Both the position numbers and the translations under genes were made by a program. Below, piece after piece: positions 25,239 through 33,788 of a DNA stretch of 36,301 nt. The DNA is from Syntrophothermus sp. DTU052. GTDB lineage: Bacteria; Bacillota; Syntrophomonadia; Syntrophomonadales; DTU052. The stretch covers positions 12,439 to 48,739 of the forward strand of contig LFRU01000052.1 in NCBI GenBank assembly GCA_001512495.1, given 5' to 3'. The notes beneath the pieces were generated by a model, which saw only the letters and a list, made by a program, of their open reading frames with translations, did not search any database and had not been told where the DNA came from. The first letter of the stretch is position 1. Every line of letters begins with the position of its first letter.

Positions 25239-26027
25239 TTATGAAGGTCGGACTTCAATTATCCCATAAGCTATGTCCCTATGCTCCCCGGTGAGAACCT
25301 GTTGAATACCCAGCCGCTCAAATTCGGTGCTGCCGGCTCTTTCTTTTACCACCACCCGGCTCCTGCTCACCCGTAAGGCTTCCGCTATGGCTTCCTCCGA
25401 CAGGGGGCGATGATTTGCCAGCTGCCTAAGCGGTGAAATCGCCTGGCTGCTGTTTATGGGGTGCCGGAACATGGGATCAAAGTAGACAATGTCAAAGGAA
25501 CGGGCCGGGAGTTCTTTCAAAACCTCCAAATGATCGGCACAGATTATTTCAATCCGGTCCATGGCCGCCTTGAGCCATACCGGCCCCCGGGGATATTTCT
25601 TGATCCCCCAGCGGACTACGGCAGCTGTTATTGGAGAAGATTCCACCCCTAATACCCTGCCCTCATCTCCAACCACGAAGGAAACAACCAGGGCATCAGC
25701 ACCCAACCCCAAAGTACAGTCCAGCACTTCCCATCCCTTTCTAAGTCCCATGGCTTCTATCATGGGGTCCGATTGTCCTTTGCGTATTCGGGAAACCCGG
25801 TTCTTACCCATGCTGGGATGATAGAAGAACCTCTCCCCTCCCTGATAGAGTACCGGCCCTTCCTGCTTCCAGATGATTACTCCGGCTGCCCCCTCTTCTG
25901 CCATTATGCGTGTTATACTGCGGTCCCGTCGCGGGGTATATGAGACACCGGATTCGGCAGCGAACTGCATTAATTCCGGATCCCCAGGGATGCCCTTTCG
26001 TGTCTCTGTCACTACATAACCTTTCAT
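25239..26027 (-). CDS. RsmJ-like class I SAM-dependent methyltransferase
   Basis: 262 aa, SAM_MT (RsmJ-like) family. The SAM-binding loop is LDCTLGLGADALVV (Asp103) with ESSP as second loop acid, and the catalytic-type motif is YFDPMFRHP (Asp184). E. coli RsmJ has the same DPMFPH element and methylates guanine 1516 of 16S rRNA; the activity is inferred for this protein. ATG at 26027 uses an AAAAGGTGAT ribosome site that overlaps the mutL stop codon (11 nt), so it is coupled to mutL. Its presence in the mutL-miaA interval is recurrent in Clostridia. Confidence 0.83.
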   Translation of the reverse strand: MKGYVVTETRKGIPGDPELMQFAAESGVSYTPRRDRSITRIMAEEGAAGVIIWKQEGPVLYQGGERFFYHPSMGKNRVSRIRKGQSDPMIEAMGLRKGWEVLDCTLGLGADALVVSFVVGDEGRVLGVESSPITAAVVRWGIKKYPRGPVWLKAAMDRIEIICADHLEVLKELPARSFDIVYFDPMFRHPINSSQAISPLRQLANHRPLSEEAIAEALRVSRSRVVVKERAGSTEFERLGIQQVLTGEHRDIAYGIIEVRPS

Positions 26028-26037
26028 TTATACGGTA

Positions 26038-27738
26038 TCACCTTTTCAATAACCGATCCATTTCCGTTCTGTTTATGGTGTAACAGACCGGCCGACCGTG
26101 GGGACAGAAGTTGCGGTTTTCCGTAACCACCCACCTGCCGATTAACTCTGTTATCTCCCGCTCCTCCAGCCTCTGCCCTGCTTTCACCGCACCTTTGCAG
26201 GCCAGAATCTTTAAACCGCTGTCAAGAACGGCTTCCCCGGCCGGCAATTGATCCCGCCAGGCATCAAGGATCTCTATCAATGCTTCCACCTCACCCCCGA
26301 CCGTAATCGTTGGCATGGAACGCACAACAACCGTCCTTTCTCCCAACTTGTCCAGGTGATAGCCCAACTCTGCAAGAGATTCCCTGCGGGATTCAACCAG
26401 CATAAGCAGATCCGGCGGAAGCTCTACCGCGACCGGAACTGCCAATTCCTGGGATAACCTCTCCGCCGAGTTCTCTTTCAAGTGGTTGTACAGCAACCTT
26501 TCATGGGCAGCATGCTGATCTATTATGCCTAAATCACCGTCGATCTCACAAATAAGGTAGGAGTCCTGCCACTGACCGTACACCTTAATGGAAGGCGTTC
26601 CGTCATCCGGGGCGTCGAACAACAGCAAATCTCCGCTTACAACCGGTTGAGCCCGGTAATCGTTGCTGTGCGTTATGTGAGGGGATGAAAAGGATGTCCC
26701 TACCTCTGATGTCTGCTCATGATGGGGATATCTCTCTCCCGCCGTATCCGGGTTGGCGATCTTTAACAGTTCTTGTCGCACCGCGGTCTTCAAGGCCATA
26801 TAGACCGTTTTCTCATCGCTAAAGCGGACCTCTGTCTTTTGGGGATGGACGTTAACATCAACCTGTTCCGGGGGTATCGTCAGAAATATAATCCCTACCG
26901 GGCGTTCTTGGCTCAAGAGCATTCCCCGGTAAGCATCTTCTAAGGAAGCCGACAGCATCGGATTTCTCACCACTCGAGAGTTAACGGCGAAAATCTGCCC
27001 CTTCCGGTTCTTGCGCGTAAGGTCCGGCCGGCCAATAAGGCCGCTGACCATTATATCACCATACTGAAGCTGGACATCCAGGAGCCGGCGGGAGAAATCC
27101 CTGCCGAAAATGGCCAAGGCCACCTCCCACAGATCGCCATTCCCGCTGGTCATAAACACCTGTCGGTGCTCATTACGGAAACAAAAGCTGATTTCCGGGT
27201 GGGTGAGGGCCAGCCTGACTACAGTATCATAGACGTGATTGCCTTCTGTTACTGAAGATTTTAGGAATTTACGGCGCGCCGGGGTATTGTAGAAAAGGTT
27301 TCTCACAATAACGGTGGTTCCCGGTGGCACCGGTGCCGCTTGACATGAGACCATTTGTCCCCCTTCGACCCGAATACAATGGCCTCCATCCCCCGCATTG
27401 CTGTGTAACTCTACCTGGGATACCGCCGCAATACTGGAAAGTGCTTCCCCTCGAAAGCCCATGCTTTCTATGGAAAGGAGGTCATCCTCGGTTTCCAATT
27501 TGCTGGTAGCATGGCGGGCAAAGGCCATTACTAAATCGCCCTCTTCGATTCCCGCACCGTTGTCAGATACCTGTATGTAATCGATTCCCCCGTTCCTGAT
27601 TTCGATTTCCAGGTAGGTACTGCCGGCATCGATAGCGTTTTCCAGAAGCTCCTTAACTACCGAAGCCGGTCGTTCAACAACTTCCCCGGCGGCAATCTTG
27701 TCGATCAGGTGTCTATCCAGCAGTTTAATCTTGCTCAA
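26038..27738 (-). CDS. mutL: DNA mismatch repair protein MutL
   Basis: Works with MutS; GHKL ATPase that activates strand incision. 566 aa from TTG at 27738, which has GGGGAAGGAA upstream; the ORF-track start is 26 codons too early. ATPase motifs: ENAIDAGS, DNGAGIEEGD, GFRGEALSSIAAVSQ and TTVIVRNLFYNTPAR. The C-terminal domain keeps endonuclease-type metal motifs: DQHAAHER, CKGAVKAG and FCPHGRPV, so it should nick DNA as in bacteria lacking MutH. In DQHA(X)2E(X)4E the last Glu is replaced by Asn (LLYN). It overlaps the upstream HDAC-like gene by 14 nt. Confidence 0.95.
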   Translation of the reverse strand: MSKIKLLDRHLIDKIAAGEVVERPASVVKELLENAIDAGSTYLEIEIRNGGIDYIQVSDNGAGIEEGDLVMAFARHATSKLETEDDLLSIESMGFRGEALSSIAAVSQVELHSNAGDGGHCIRVEGGQMVSCQAAPVPPGTTVIVRNLFYNTPARRKFLKSSVTEGNHVYDTVVRLALTHPEISFCFRNEHRQVFMTSGNGDLWEVALAIFGRDFSRRLLDVQLQYGDIMVSGLIGRPDLTRKNRKGQIFAVNSRVVRNPMLSASLEDAYRGMLLSQERPVGIIFLTIPPEQVDVNVHPQKTEVRFSDEKTVYMALKTAVRQELLKIANPDTAGERYPHHEQTSEVGTSFSSPHITHSNDYRAQPVVSGDLLLFDAPDDGTPSIKVYGQWQDSYLICEIDGDLGIIDQHAAHERLLYNHLKENSAERLSQELAVPVAVELPPDLLMLVESRRESLAELGYHLDKLGERTVVVRSMPTITVGGEVEALIEILDAWRDQLPAGEAVLDSGLKILACKGAVKAGQRLEEREITELIGRWVVTENRNFCPHGRPVCYTINRTEMDRLLKR

Positions 27739-29083
27739 TTTTGATTTCCTTCCCCGCTGTGCAGTCATAGCGCAGAAAATGGTCACTATGTTTGTCCTGC
27801 AGGTAGATGTAATCATGCTGACTATGCCTCTTCTTCATTGCCTCATAGAGCTCGTTGCCCTCTTGAACGCATGTACGGCAGGCCTGCCATGGTATGCTTA
27901 AACAGTAGACCCGGTTGTCAAAACCATTGTGGAAGCGGGCATGGGAGTCTATTGTCAAATAGCCAGGGCAGTCCGGGCATAGACGCAGGGTTTCCATCTG
28001 CTGTTCATGGATGTTATCAGTATCGTAGTATATGGATTTATGTTTCTGGTAAAACTTTTCTCTGGTATTGCGGGCGGCTTCCAGTAGCTTGTCGCGGTTT
28101 CTCCAGGTCTTTCGCAGGGATCCAATAATCTGCTTGATGACCTCCATTCTCATTCTGCTCTCCTGGGCGAGACCCGGTTCATAGTCCGGTTCATGCAGGT
28201 ACTGGAAATCGATTCCGGCCATAGCCATGATAATTCCCATATTAATGTAGGGCAGAGCTGTTTCCACTGAATAGCCTCCCTCGAGCACCGCAATATCCGG
28301 AGCCAGGCGTCGGTTAAGCTCGGCATACCCACGAGCGGTAAATCTCATATTGGCCAGAGGATCGGAATAATGGTTATCCTGCCCGGCTGAGTTGATCACC
28401 AGTTCCGGTTTGAACTCTCTCAGAACCGGTAAGACCAAATTATCCAGAACGTAAAGAATCCCCTGATCGCCGGTCCCGGGGGGCAGAGGAATGTTCAACG
28501 TATAACCCTGGGCCAGTGGGCCGCCGATCTCATCGATGAAGCCGGTGCCGGGATACAGGGTGCGCCCGTCCTGGTGGAAAGAAATGAAAAGGACGTCGGG
28601 ATCGTGCCAGAATATCTCCTGGGTCCCGTCGCCATGATGAACATCAGTGTCGACAATAGCGATCCGTTTTACATTATAATGGTGCCGCAGGTAATCCACC
28701 ATTATGGCCTCGTTGTTGATGTTGCAAAACCCCCGGTTCCCGTGGGAAACCCGCATTGCGTGATGGCCGGGAGGGCGTACCAGGGCAAACCCGTTCCTGA
28801 TCTCCCCCCGCATCAAGGCATCAGCGATGGTAAGAGCACCACCACAGGATATGCGGTGGGCATCGGTTGCCTGTTCCCGCACAGTGGGTACACAGAAGTG
28901 GGTGCGAGCCACATCCTTGTCGGCGGCCATTTGCGGCTGGTATTCAGTAATCTGGTGGAGGTCCATTATACCTTCCTCAAATATCTGGTCCCTGGTATAA
29001 AGCAATCGCTCCTCCCGTTCAGGATGGGTGGGTGATATTGCCCAGTCAAAAGCCGGAAAGAATACTAAACCGGTTGGTTTCAT
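27725..29083 (-). CDS. Histone-deacetylase-superfamily deacylase with Cys-rich C-terminal extension
   Basis: Arginase-fold Zn hydrolase of 452 aa. HDAC residues: PPGHHA (His107/108), FCNINN, DTDVHHGDGT (Asp147, His149), GQDNHYSDPL (Asp236) and LEGGYS (Tyr271). It would deacylate acetyl-lysine, acetylpolyamines or other acyl amides in the cytoplasm; the nearest known classes are AcuC and acetylpolyamine amidohydrolases. The first 330 residues fill the domain. The last ~110 are an extension with CPDC, a CRTC pair and many His and Cys (SQHDYIYLQDKHSDHF), perhaps a zinc-binding appendage. ATG at 29083 overlaps the hyuA-like TGA as ATGA, with AAGGGGG upstream, and its 3' end overlaps mutL by 14 nt. 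Confidence 0.88.
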   Translation of the reverse strand: MKPTGLVFFPAFDWAISPTHPEREERLLYTRDQIFEEGIMDLHQITEYQPQMAADKDVARTHFCVPTVREQATDAHRISCGGALTIADALMRGEIRNGFALVRPPGHHAMRVSHGNRGFCNINNEAIMVDYLRHHYNVKRIAIVDTDVHHGDGTQEIFWHDPDVLFISFHQDGRTLYPGTGFIDEIGGPLAQGYTLNIPLPPGTGDQGILYVLDNLVLPVLREFKPELVINSAGQDNHYSDPLANMRFTARGYAELNRRLAPDIAVLEGGYSVETALPYINMGIIMAMAGIDFQYLHEPDYEPGLAQESRMRMEVIKQIIGSLRKTWRNRDKLLEAARNTREKFYQKHKSIYYDTDNIHEQQMETLRLCPDCPGYLTIDSHARFHNGFDNRVYCLSIPWQACRTCVQEGNELYEAMKKRHSQHDYIYLQDKHSDHFLRYDCTAGKEIKIEQD

Positions 29084-30753
29084 GTTTTCACCCCCTTAAA
29101 GCCCTTGATCACGCCGGGTGATATGGTTATTCCCACATCAAATATGCGACCGGAAGTAGACCAACCCCGGATGACGTTAAACTGTTCCTCGAGGAAGAAC
29201 TCCCGCTCGCAAAAATAATCAACCATCCCCTTCTCCTCAGTCAAGACCCTGAGTTCCTTTTCGCCCAATTCCTTAATATCTCTCATCTGGATCCGGCTGA
29301 GATCAGGAAGCTTTTTTACCTTGCCATCTGTACTGTAGGTGCCGGTTTGGGTGTCGGCATGAAGTGTTATCTGCAGAGTCGGCCGGGCCACAACAGCTCC
29401 CAGGGCATTGCCCACAGTTGAAAGCCGGTTTACAAATCCCTGGCATCCCATTCGGGAAGCCAACCGCGGAATAACGGCGGAGGCAGGTGCACCAATGCCA
29501 ACTACCCGTTCCAGTTTGACCCGGCGCCGGTTTACTATCTCCCAGACCCTGTAGGCAGGCTCCTGCTCCCAGCTGCGCATCATCTCCCTTATGTTCTGGC
29601 AGAGTATATCTATGAATTCTTGAACTACCGCTTCGGCCAGGTCGGCAACCTTGGTCTCATCCTCAACCAGACTGGCCACCGCCCGGTAGGATAGGTCGAC
29701 ATCGCCCAGCTTGCCTCCCTCCAGGAGGTTGAATGCATCTGTGGGGGTGGGTACGGGGCCGCCGAAACAGGCAGCGTCTCCCTGCCGGTCGGGTCCGATG
29801 GTAAGCTTACCTCCCTGCAGCCTGACGACACTGTCGCCGCCAAGAGCCACGGATCTCACTGCCAGAGCCTTTACATGGGTATACCGTCCCCCAAGCTTGG
29901 CACCTTTGGAGGCGTGCAGCGGTTCACCCTGCAGAATAAATGACAGATCGGTTGTAGTTCCGCCAATATCTACCACCACCGAAGTCATGTCATCCATAGT
30001 CAGGGCGAAAGCTCCCATAGTGCTGGCCGCCGGACCAGAAAAGGCTGTTTGACACGGCATGTGGCGGGATGCATCCAAGCTCATGGTGCCGCCGTCCGCC
30101 TTCATTATCTCGATGGGCACCAAAATGCCGCGGGCTCTCAATACCTTCTCTATCTCATCGGCAAAGTGCGACCAATGGTCCCGAGTGATAAGAGTATAAT
30201 AGGTTGTAATCGCACGGCGCGGGAAATTAAGTTCTCCTGATATCTGGTGACCCATCAGGATGTCCAGATCGGAGTATTCATTATATAGTATCGAGGCCAC
30301 CTGCTCTTCCTGTGAGGGATTGCGCTGAGAAAACTTACCCACCACTGCCACCTTCTTGATCCCGGCCCGTTTTATCACCCGAGCTGTTTCCCGCACTTCG
30401 CTGCGGCTGACCGGAGCGATCTCTCTTCCCCGAAAATCAATTCCACCCTGCAGTACGAAGTAATTATCCGCCAAACGCAATTCGTAAGGATTAAGGCCGG
30501 GTCCGGGTATGACTACCAGAGCGGCCTTTTCCAGTTGACCGGTTGCCAGGAGATTGGTTATCAGGGTAGTGCTAAGAACGATACGCTCAACTTCTTGGCC
30601 TGATCCCTCTGTCAAAAGATCATCGATTACGACCTCAATCGTATCCTGTAAGCGCTTGGTATTGGTAGGCCGCTTACACCACCTGACAATCTCACCGTTG
30701 TCCAAAACCACCCCATCGGTGAAGGTACCACCTACATCAATGCCAACCAGCAT
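29080..30753 (-). CDS. Hydantoinase/oxoprolinase (HyuA-type) family protein
   Basis: ASKHA-fold ATP-dependent amide hydrolase family, 557 aa. N-terminal phosphate-binding motif GIDVGGTFTDGVV, second VVVDIGGTTTDLSF (about 262-275), FSGPAAST and GGDSVVRL. True HyuA hydantoinases and 5-oxoprolinases usually have a B partner; none is present here, so the reaction cannot be assigned. Length is short of the ~680-aa HyuA proteins because the C-terminal region is reduced. ATG at 30753 is preferred: AAGGAGG, encoded in the last MutS codons, gives 8-nt spacing, while the ORF-track GTG is too close. It is coupled to mutS upstream and to the HDAC gene downstream. Confidence 0.82.
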   Translation of the reverse strand: MLVGIDVGGTFTDGVVLDNGEIVRWCKRPTNTKRLQDTIEVVIDDLLTEGSGQEVERIVLSTTLITNLLATGQLEKAALVVIPGPGLNPYELRLADNYFVLQGGIDFRGREIAPVSRSEVRETARVIKRAGIKKVAVVGKFSQRNPSQEEQVASILYNEYSDLDILMGHQISGELNFPRRAITTYYTLITRDHWSHFADEIEKVLRARGILVPIEIMKADGGTMSLDASRHMPCQTAFSGPAASTMGAFALTMDDMTSVVVDIGGTTTDLSFILQGEPLHASKGAKLGGRYTHVKALAVRSVALGGDSVVRLQGGKLTIGPDRQGDAACFGGPVPTPTDAFNLLEGGKLGDVDLSYRAVASLVEDETKVADLAEAVVQEFIDILCQNIREMMRSWEQEPAYRVWEIVNRRRVKLERVVGIGAPASAVIPRLASRMGCQGFVNRLSTVGNALGAVVARPTLQITLHADTQTGTYSTDGKVKKLPDLSRIQMRDIKELGEKELRVLTEEKGMVDYFCEREFFLEEQFNVIRGWSTSGRIFDVGITISPGVIKGFKGVKT

Positions 30754-30758
30754 AGAAG

Positions 30759-33347
30759 TCACCTCCTTGTCCGTATCCGCTGCCTATCCGAAGGGCCAAG
30801 CATCTGCTGCCATTCATGGATCAGGTTAAGCGCTTCCAGTGGCGTCAGGCTATTAATATCCACAGATTTAATGGCATCGATAACCGGATCTTCCTCATCT
30901 CCAAAGAGACACAATTGTAGCGGAACCGGTTTGGGATTCTTAATTTCCAGGGTATCCAGTATCTGTTCCGCCCGTTGGGTAACCGCCGGGGGAAGTCCCG
31001 CCAGCTTGGCCACGTAAATTCCATAACTCTTATCCGCTTTCCCCGGCAGCACCTTGCGCAGGAATATAACATCATCCCCGCTTTCTTTTACCGAAACACA
31101 CAGATTAAAAACCGCCGGGAACTTGTCCAGATCCGTCAATTCGTGATAATGAGTGGCAAACAAGACCCGAATACCCTCTATGTTTACCAGGTATTCGGCC
31201 AGGGCGCGGGCAATGCTCATGCCGTCATAGGTGCTGGTTCCGCGACCCACCTCGTCCAGGATAATCAGGCTGCGAGAGGTAGCATTTCTGAGTATATTGG
31301 CCACCTCATTCATCTCCACCATAAAAGTGCTCTTTCCGGTGCTGATATCGTCACTTGCTCCCACGCGGGTAAAAATATGATCTGCCAGGCCGATTTCGGC
31401 TTCTTCTGCCGGTACGAAACTTCCCATCTGGGCCATGATCACAATTAAGGCTACCTGGCGCAAAAACGTACTCTTCCCCCCCATATTGGGACCGGTGACA
31501 ATACCTATCCTGGATCCTCCCGGGTCGAGTTCGGCATCGTTGGGGATGAACCTGGCTCTGCCCAGGTATTGCTCCACCACCGGATGCCTGCCACCCCGGA
31601 TGCGTATCGGCCCGGACGTATTAACCAATGGACGGTTGTAGCGGTTTTCAAAGGCTACCTGGGCTAATGAAGCCAGAGTGTCTATCTGAGCGATCTGCTG
31701 GGATAATTTCTGGATATCTTCGATATGATTCTGCAGTGACTGTCTTATACTGGTGAACAACTCCTGTTCCAGGGCAATTAAACGTTCTTTCGCTCCCAGG
31801 ACTTCATTCTCGTAGCTTTTCAATTCTTCGGTTATGTAACGTTCCGCATTAACCAGGGTCTGTTTTCGTATGTAATCGGCGGGCACCTGACTCAGGTTAG
31901 CCTTGGTTACTTCCAGGTAATAACCGAAAACCCGGTTGAATCCGACCTTCAATGATTTTATCCCGGTACGTTCCTTCTCAGCCTGTTCATAGTCGAGCAG
32001 CCACTTTTCACCCTTAAAGGCAATCTGGCGGAGTCTATCCACTTCCGGATGGTAACCTTCTTTTATTGTACCACCCTCACGCAAATTGGCCGGAGCGTTG
32101 TCGTCGATAGCACTCGCAATTAGTTCCCGGGTCGTTACCATCTCGTTCAGGTTGAAAAGCTCGCTCAACATTCGACTCCGGAGTTCGCTCCCCATTTTCT
32201 TCAGAAATGGTATCTCCTGCAGTGATGTCTTAAGCGCCAGGAGTTCCCGGGGATTGGCTACCCCTGCTCCGATCTTGCCGACAATCCTCTCGATATCACG
32301 AACCCTCTGCAGAACCGACTGCAGCTCTTCACGATATTCGCGCCGTTCCAGCAGCTCTTCCACCGCATCCAGCCGGTCGTTGATCCGGCTGGTGTCCAGG
32401 AGGGGCTGTTCCAACCAGGCCCGCAGTTTCCTGCGGCCCATAGGTGAACGGGTGCGATCCAACACTGCCAGCAATGTGCCGTCCTGTTTGCCATCCCGTA
32501 GGTTGGCAGTCAGTTCAAGGTTACTGCGGCTGGCTCGGTCTAATCCCAGGAAGTCAGACATCCGGTATACATTTATACGCTGCAGTTGGTTCATGACCCC
32601 CTTCTGGGTCTCTTCTATGAATCCCAGCAGAGCCCCGGCGGCTGAAGATGCTTCCCGCCTTTCATTGAGCTGCTGTAGGGTCTGCAAATCGCGGCCGAAG
32701 TATTTTTCCAGCTTTTGATACGCTTTTTCCAGGGAAAAATGCTCGGGATCAGTTTCGGTAATCAAGATACAGGGGAACTCGTCTCCCAGTAGGCTTTGAA
32801 CCTCCTGGCTGCTCCACATAGGTACCAGGCACTCGGTCGGTCTGATCCGGGCGACCTCATCCATCAAGCCTGCACGTACACGGGTGCCCGATAATTGACA
32901 GGCTCCGAATTCTCCGGTGAGGAGATCCACATACGCCAATCCGGCCGTTTCTTCATTTAATACCAGCGCCGCCAGAAAGTTGTTGTCCTCTGTCAGCCAG
33001 GTTTCATCAAGGGCGGTACCCGGTGTCACCACCCGTGTTACCTCTCGCTGCACGATTCCTTTGGCCTGCCGGGGATCTTCCACCTGATCGCATATGGCCA
33101 CCCGGAATCCTCGATCCAGAAGCCGTTTTATATAGGTGTTGGCTGAATGATACGGTACTCCGCACATGGGAATCCTGTGCTGTCCACCTTCCCGGGCGGT
33201 AAGTACAATATCCAGCTCCCGGGATGCAACCTCCGCATCCTCAAAAAACATCTCATAAAAGTCTCCAAGCCTGAAAAAGAGTATGCAGTCGGCATACTCT
33301 TTTTTTATGCTCCGGTATTGTTCTATCATCGGAGTAAATCCGCTCAT
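30759..33347 (-). CDS. mutS: DNA mismatch repair protein MutS
   Basis: Mismatch sensor, 862 aa, usual length. The mismatch-reading Phe-X-Glu appears as GDFYEMF (Phe30, Glu32). Connector and lever domains follow. The C-terminal ABC-type ATPase carries Walker A GPNMGGKST (about 615), Walker B LIILDEVGRGTSTYDG and HYHEL. MutS1 type, not MutS2 (no Smr domain). ATG at 33347 with GTGGAGGC upstream. It starts 53 nt after the YlbF-like gene; its final codons contain the ribosome site of the HyuA-like gene. Confidence 0.98.
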   Translation of the reverse strand: MSGFTPMIEQYRSIKKEYADCILFFRLGDFYEMFFEDAEVASRELDIVLTAREGGQHRIPMCGVPYHSANTYIKRLLDRGFRVAICDQVEDPRQAKGIVQREVTRVVTPGTALDETWLTEDNNFLAALVLNEETAGLAYVDLLTGEFGACQLSGTRVRAGLMDEVARIRPTECLVPMWSSQEVQSLLGDEFPCILITETDPEHFSLEKAYQKLEKYFGRDLQTLQQLNERREASSAAGALLGFIEETQKGVMNQLQRINVYRMSDFLGLDRASRSNLELTANLRDGKQDGTLLAVLDRTRSPMGRRKLRAWLEQPLLDTSRINDRLDAVEELLERREYREELQSVLQRVRDIERIVGKIGAGVANPRELLALKTSLQEIPFLKKMGSELRSRMLSELFNLNEMVTTRELIASAIDDNAPANLREGGTIKEGYHPEVDRLRQIAFKGEKWLLDYEQAEKERTGIKSLKVGFNRVFGYYLEVTKANLSQVPADYIRKQTLVNAERYITEELKSYENEVLGAKERLIALEQELFTSIRQSLQNHIEDIQKLSQQIAQIDTLASLAQVAFENRYNRPLVNTSGPIRIRGGRHPVVEQYLGRARFIPNDAELDPGGSRIGIVTGPNMGGKSTFLRQVALIVIMAQMGSFVPAEEAEIGLADHIFTRVGASDDISTGKSTFMVEMNEVANILRNATSRSLIILDEVGRGTSTYDGMSIARALAEYLVNIEGIRVLFATHYHELTDLDKFPAVFNLCVSVKESGDDVIFLRKVLPGKADKSYGIYVAKLAGLPPAVTQRAEQILDTLEIKNPKPVPLQLCLFGDEEDPVIDAIKSVDINSLTPLEALNLIHEWQQMLGPSDRQRIRTRR

Positions 33348-33400
33348 TCCGGTGCCTCCACGCCAGTGGTTGTCAATGTCTGCTACTGCTCTCCTGCCGG

Positions 33401-33784
33401 CTAGAAGCAGGAACTACCACAATCACCACAGCCGCCACCACAACCCGGGTTTCCGCTAATAGCCTGATCAAGAGCAAAGTAGACCCCATTCATGAGATTG
33501 TTAAACTTCTCATGCGCATCGAACAATCCTTTGATCAGAGGATTGTTGTACATTTTCTCCTCCAGATCATGAAGATATTTCTGCTCCTCATCGGGGATCT
33601 CCTGTCCGGCTTCCATCTTCTTGACCGCTTGGTCCCGAGCTTCCTGGAACTCCTGCAGCAAGGCCACCGCATCAGCATCCCTCATAACCTTGGATTGGCT
33701 CTCCTGAAAATTCTGATACTCTTCACATTCGGATATGGTAGTCCCCAGGTGATAGGCCATACTAATTATCTCCACACGATCCAT
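33401..33784 (-). CDS. YlbF/YmcA (RicF/RicA) family protein with Cys-rich tail
   Basis: 127-aa helical protein of the Com_YlbF family. In B. subtilis RicA, RicF and RicT form a complex carrying [4Fe-4S] clusters that steers RNase Y and affects competence, sporulation and biofilm. Two helical parts (about 1-70 and 72-108, with DEEQKYLHDLEEKMYNNPLIKGL) precede a Cys/Gly tail, NPGCGGGCGDCGSSCF, with five cysteines suited to cluster binding; RicF is the nearer match because it also has a Cys-rich end. ATG at 33784 with AAGGAGG. It lies 4 nt after the miaB stop and before mutS, a conserved Firmicute order. Confidence 0.85.
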   Translation of the reverse strand: MDRVEIISMAYHLGTTISECEEYQNFQESQSKVMRDADAVALLQEFQEARDQAVKKMEAGQEIPDEEQKYLHDLEEKMYNNPLIKGLFDAHEKFNNLMNGVYFALDQAISGNPGCGGGCGDCGSSCF

Positions 33785-33788
33785 CTTA

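Noticed and set aside
32086-32718. 210-codon plus ORF, Ser/Arg-rich
   Set aside because: Antisense shadow of mutS; Ser/Arg-rich content is typical of reverse-frame translation.
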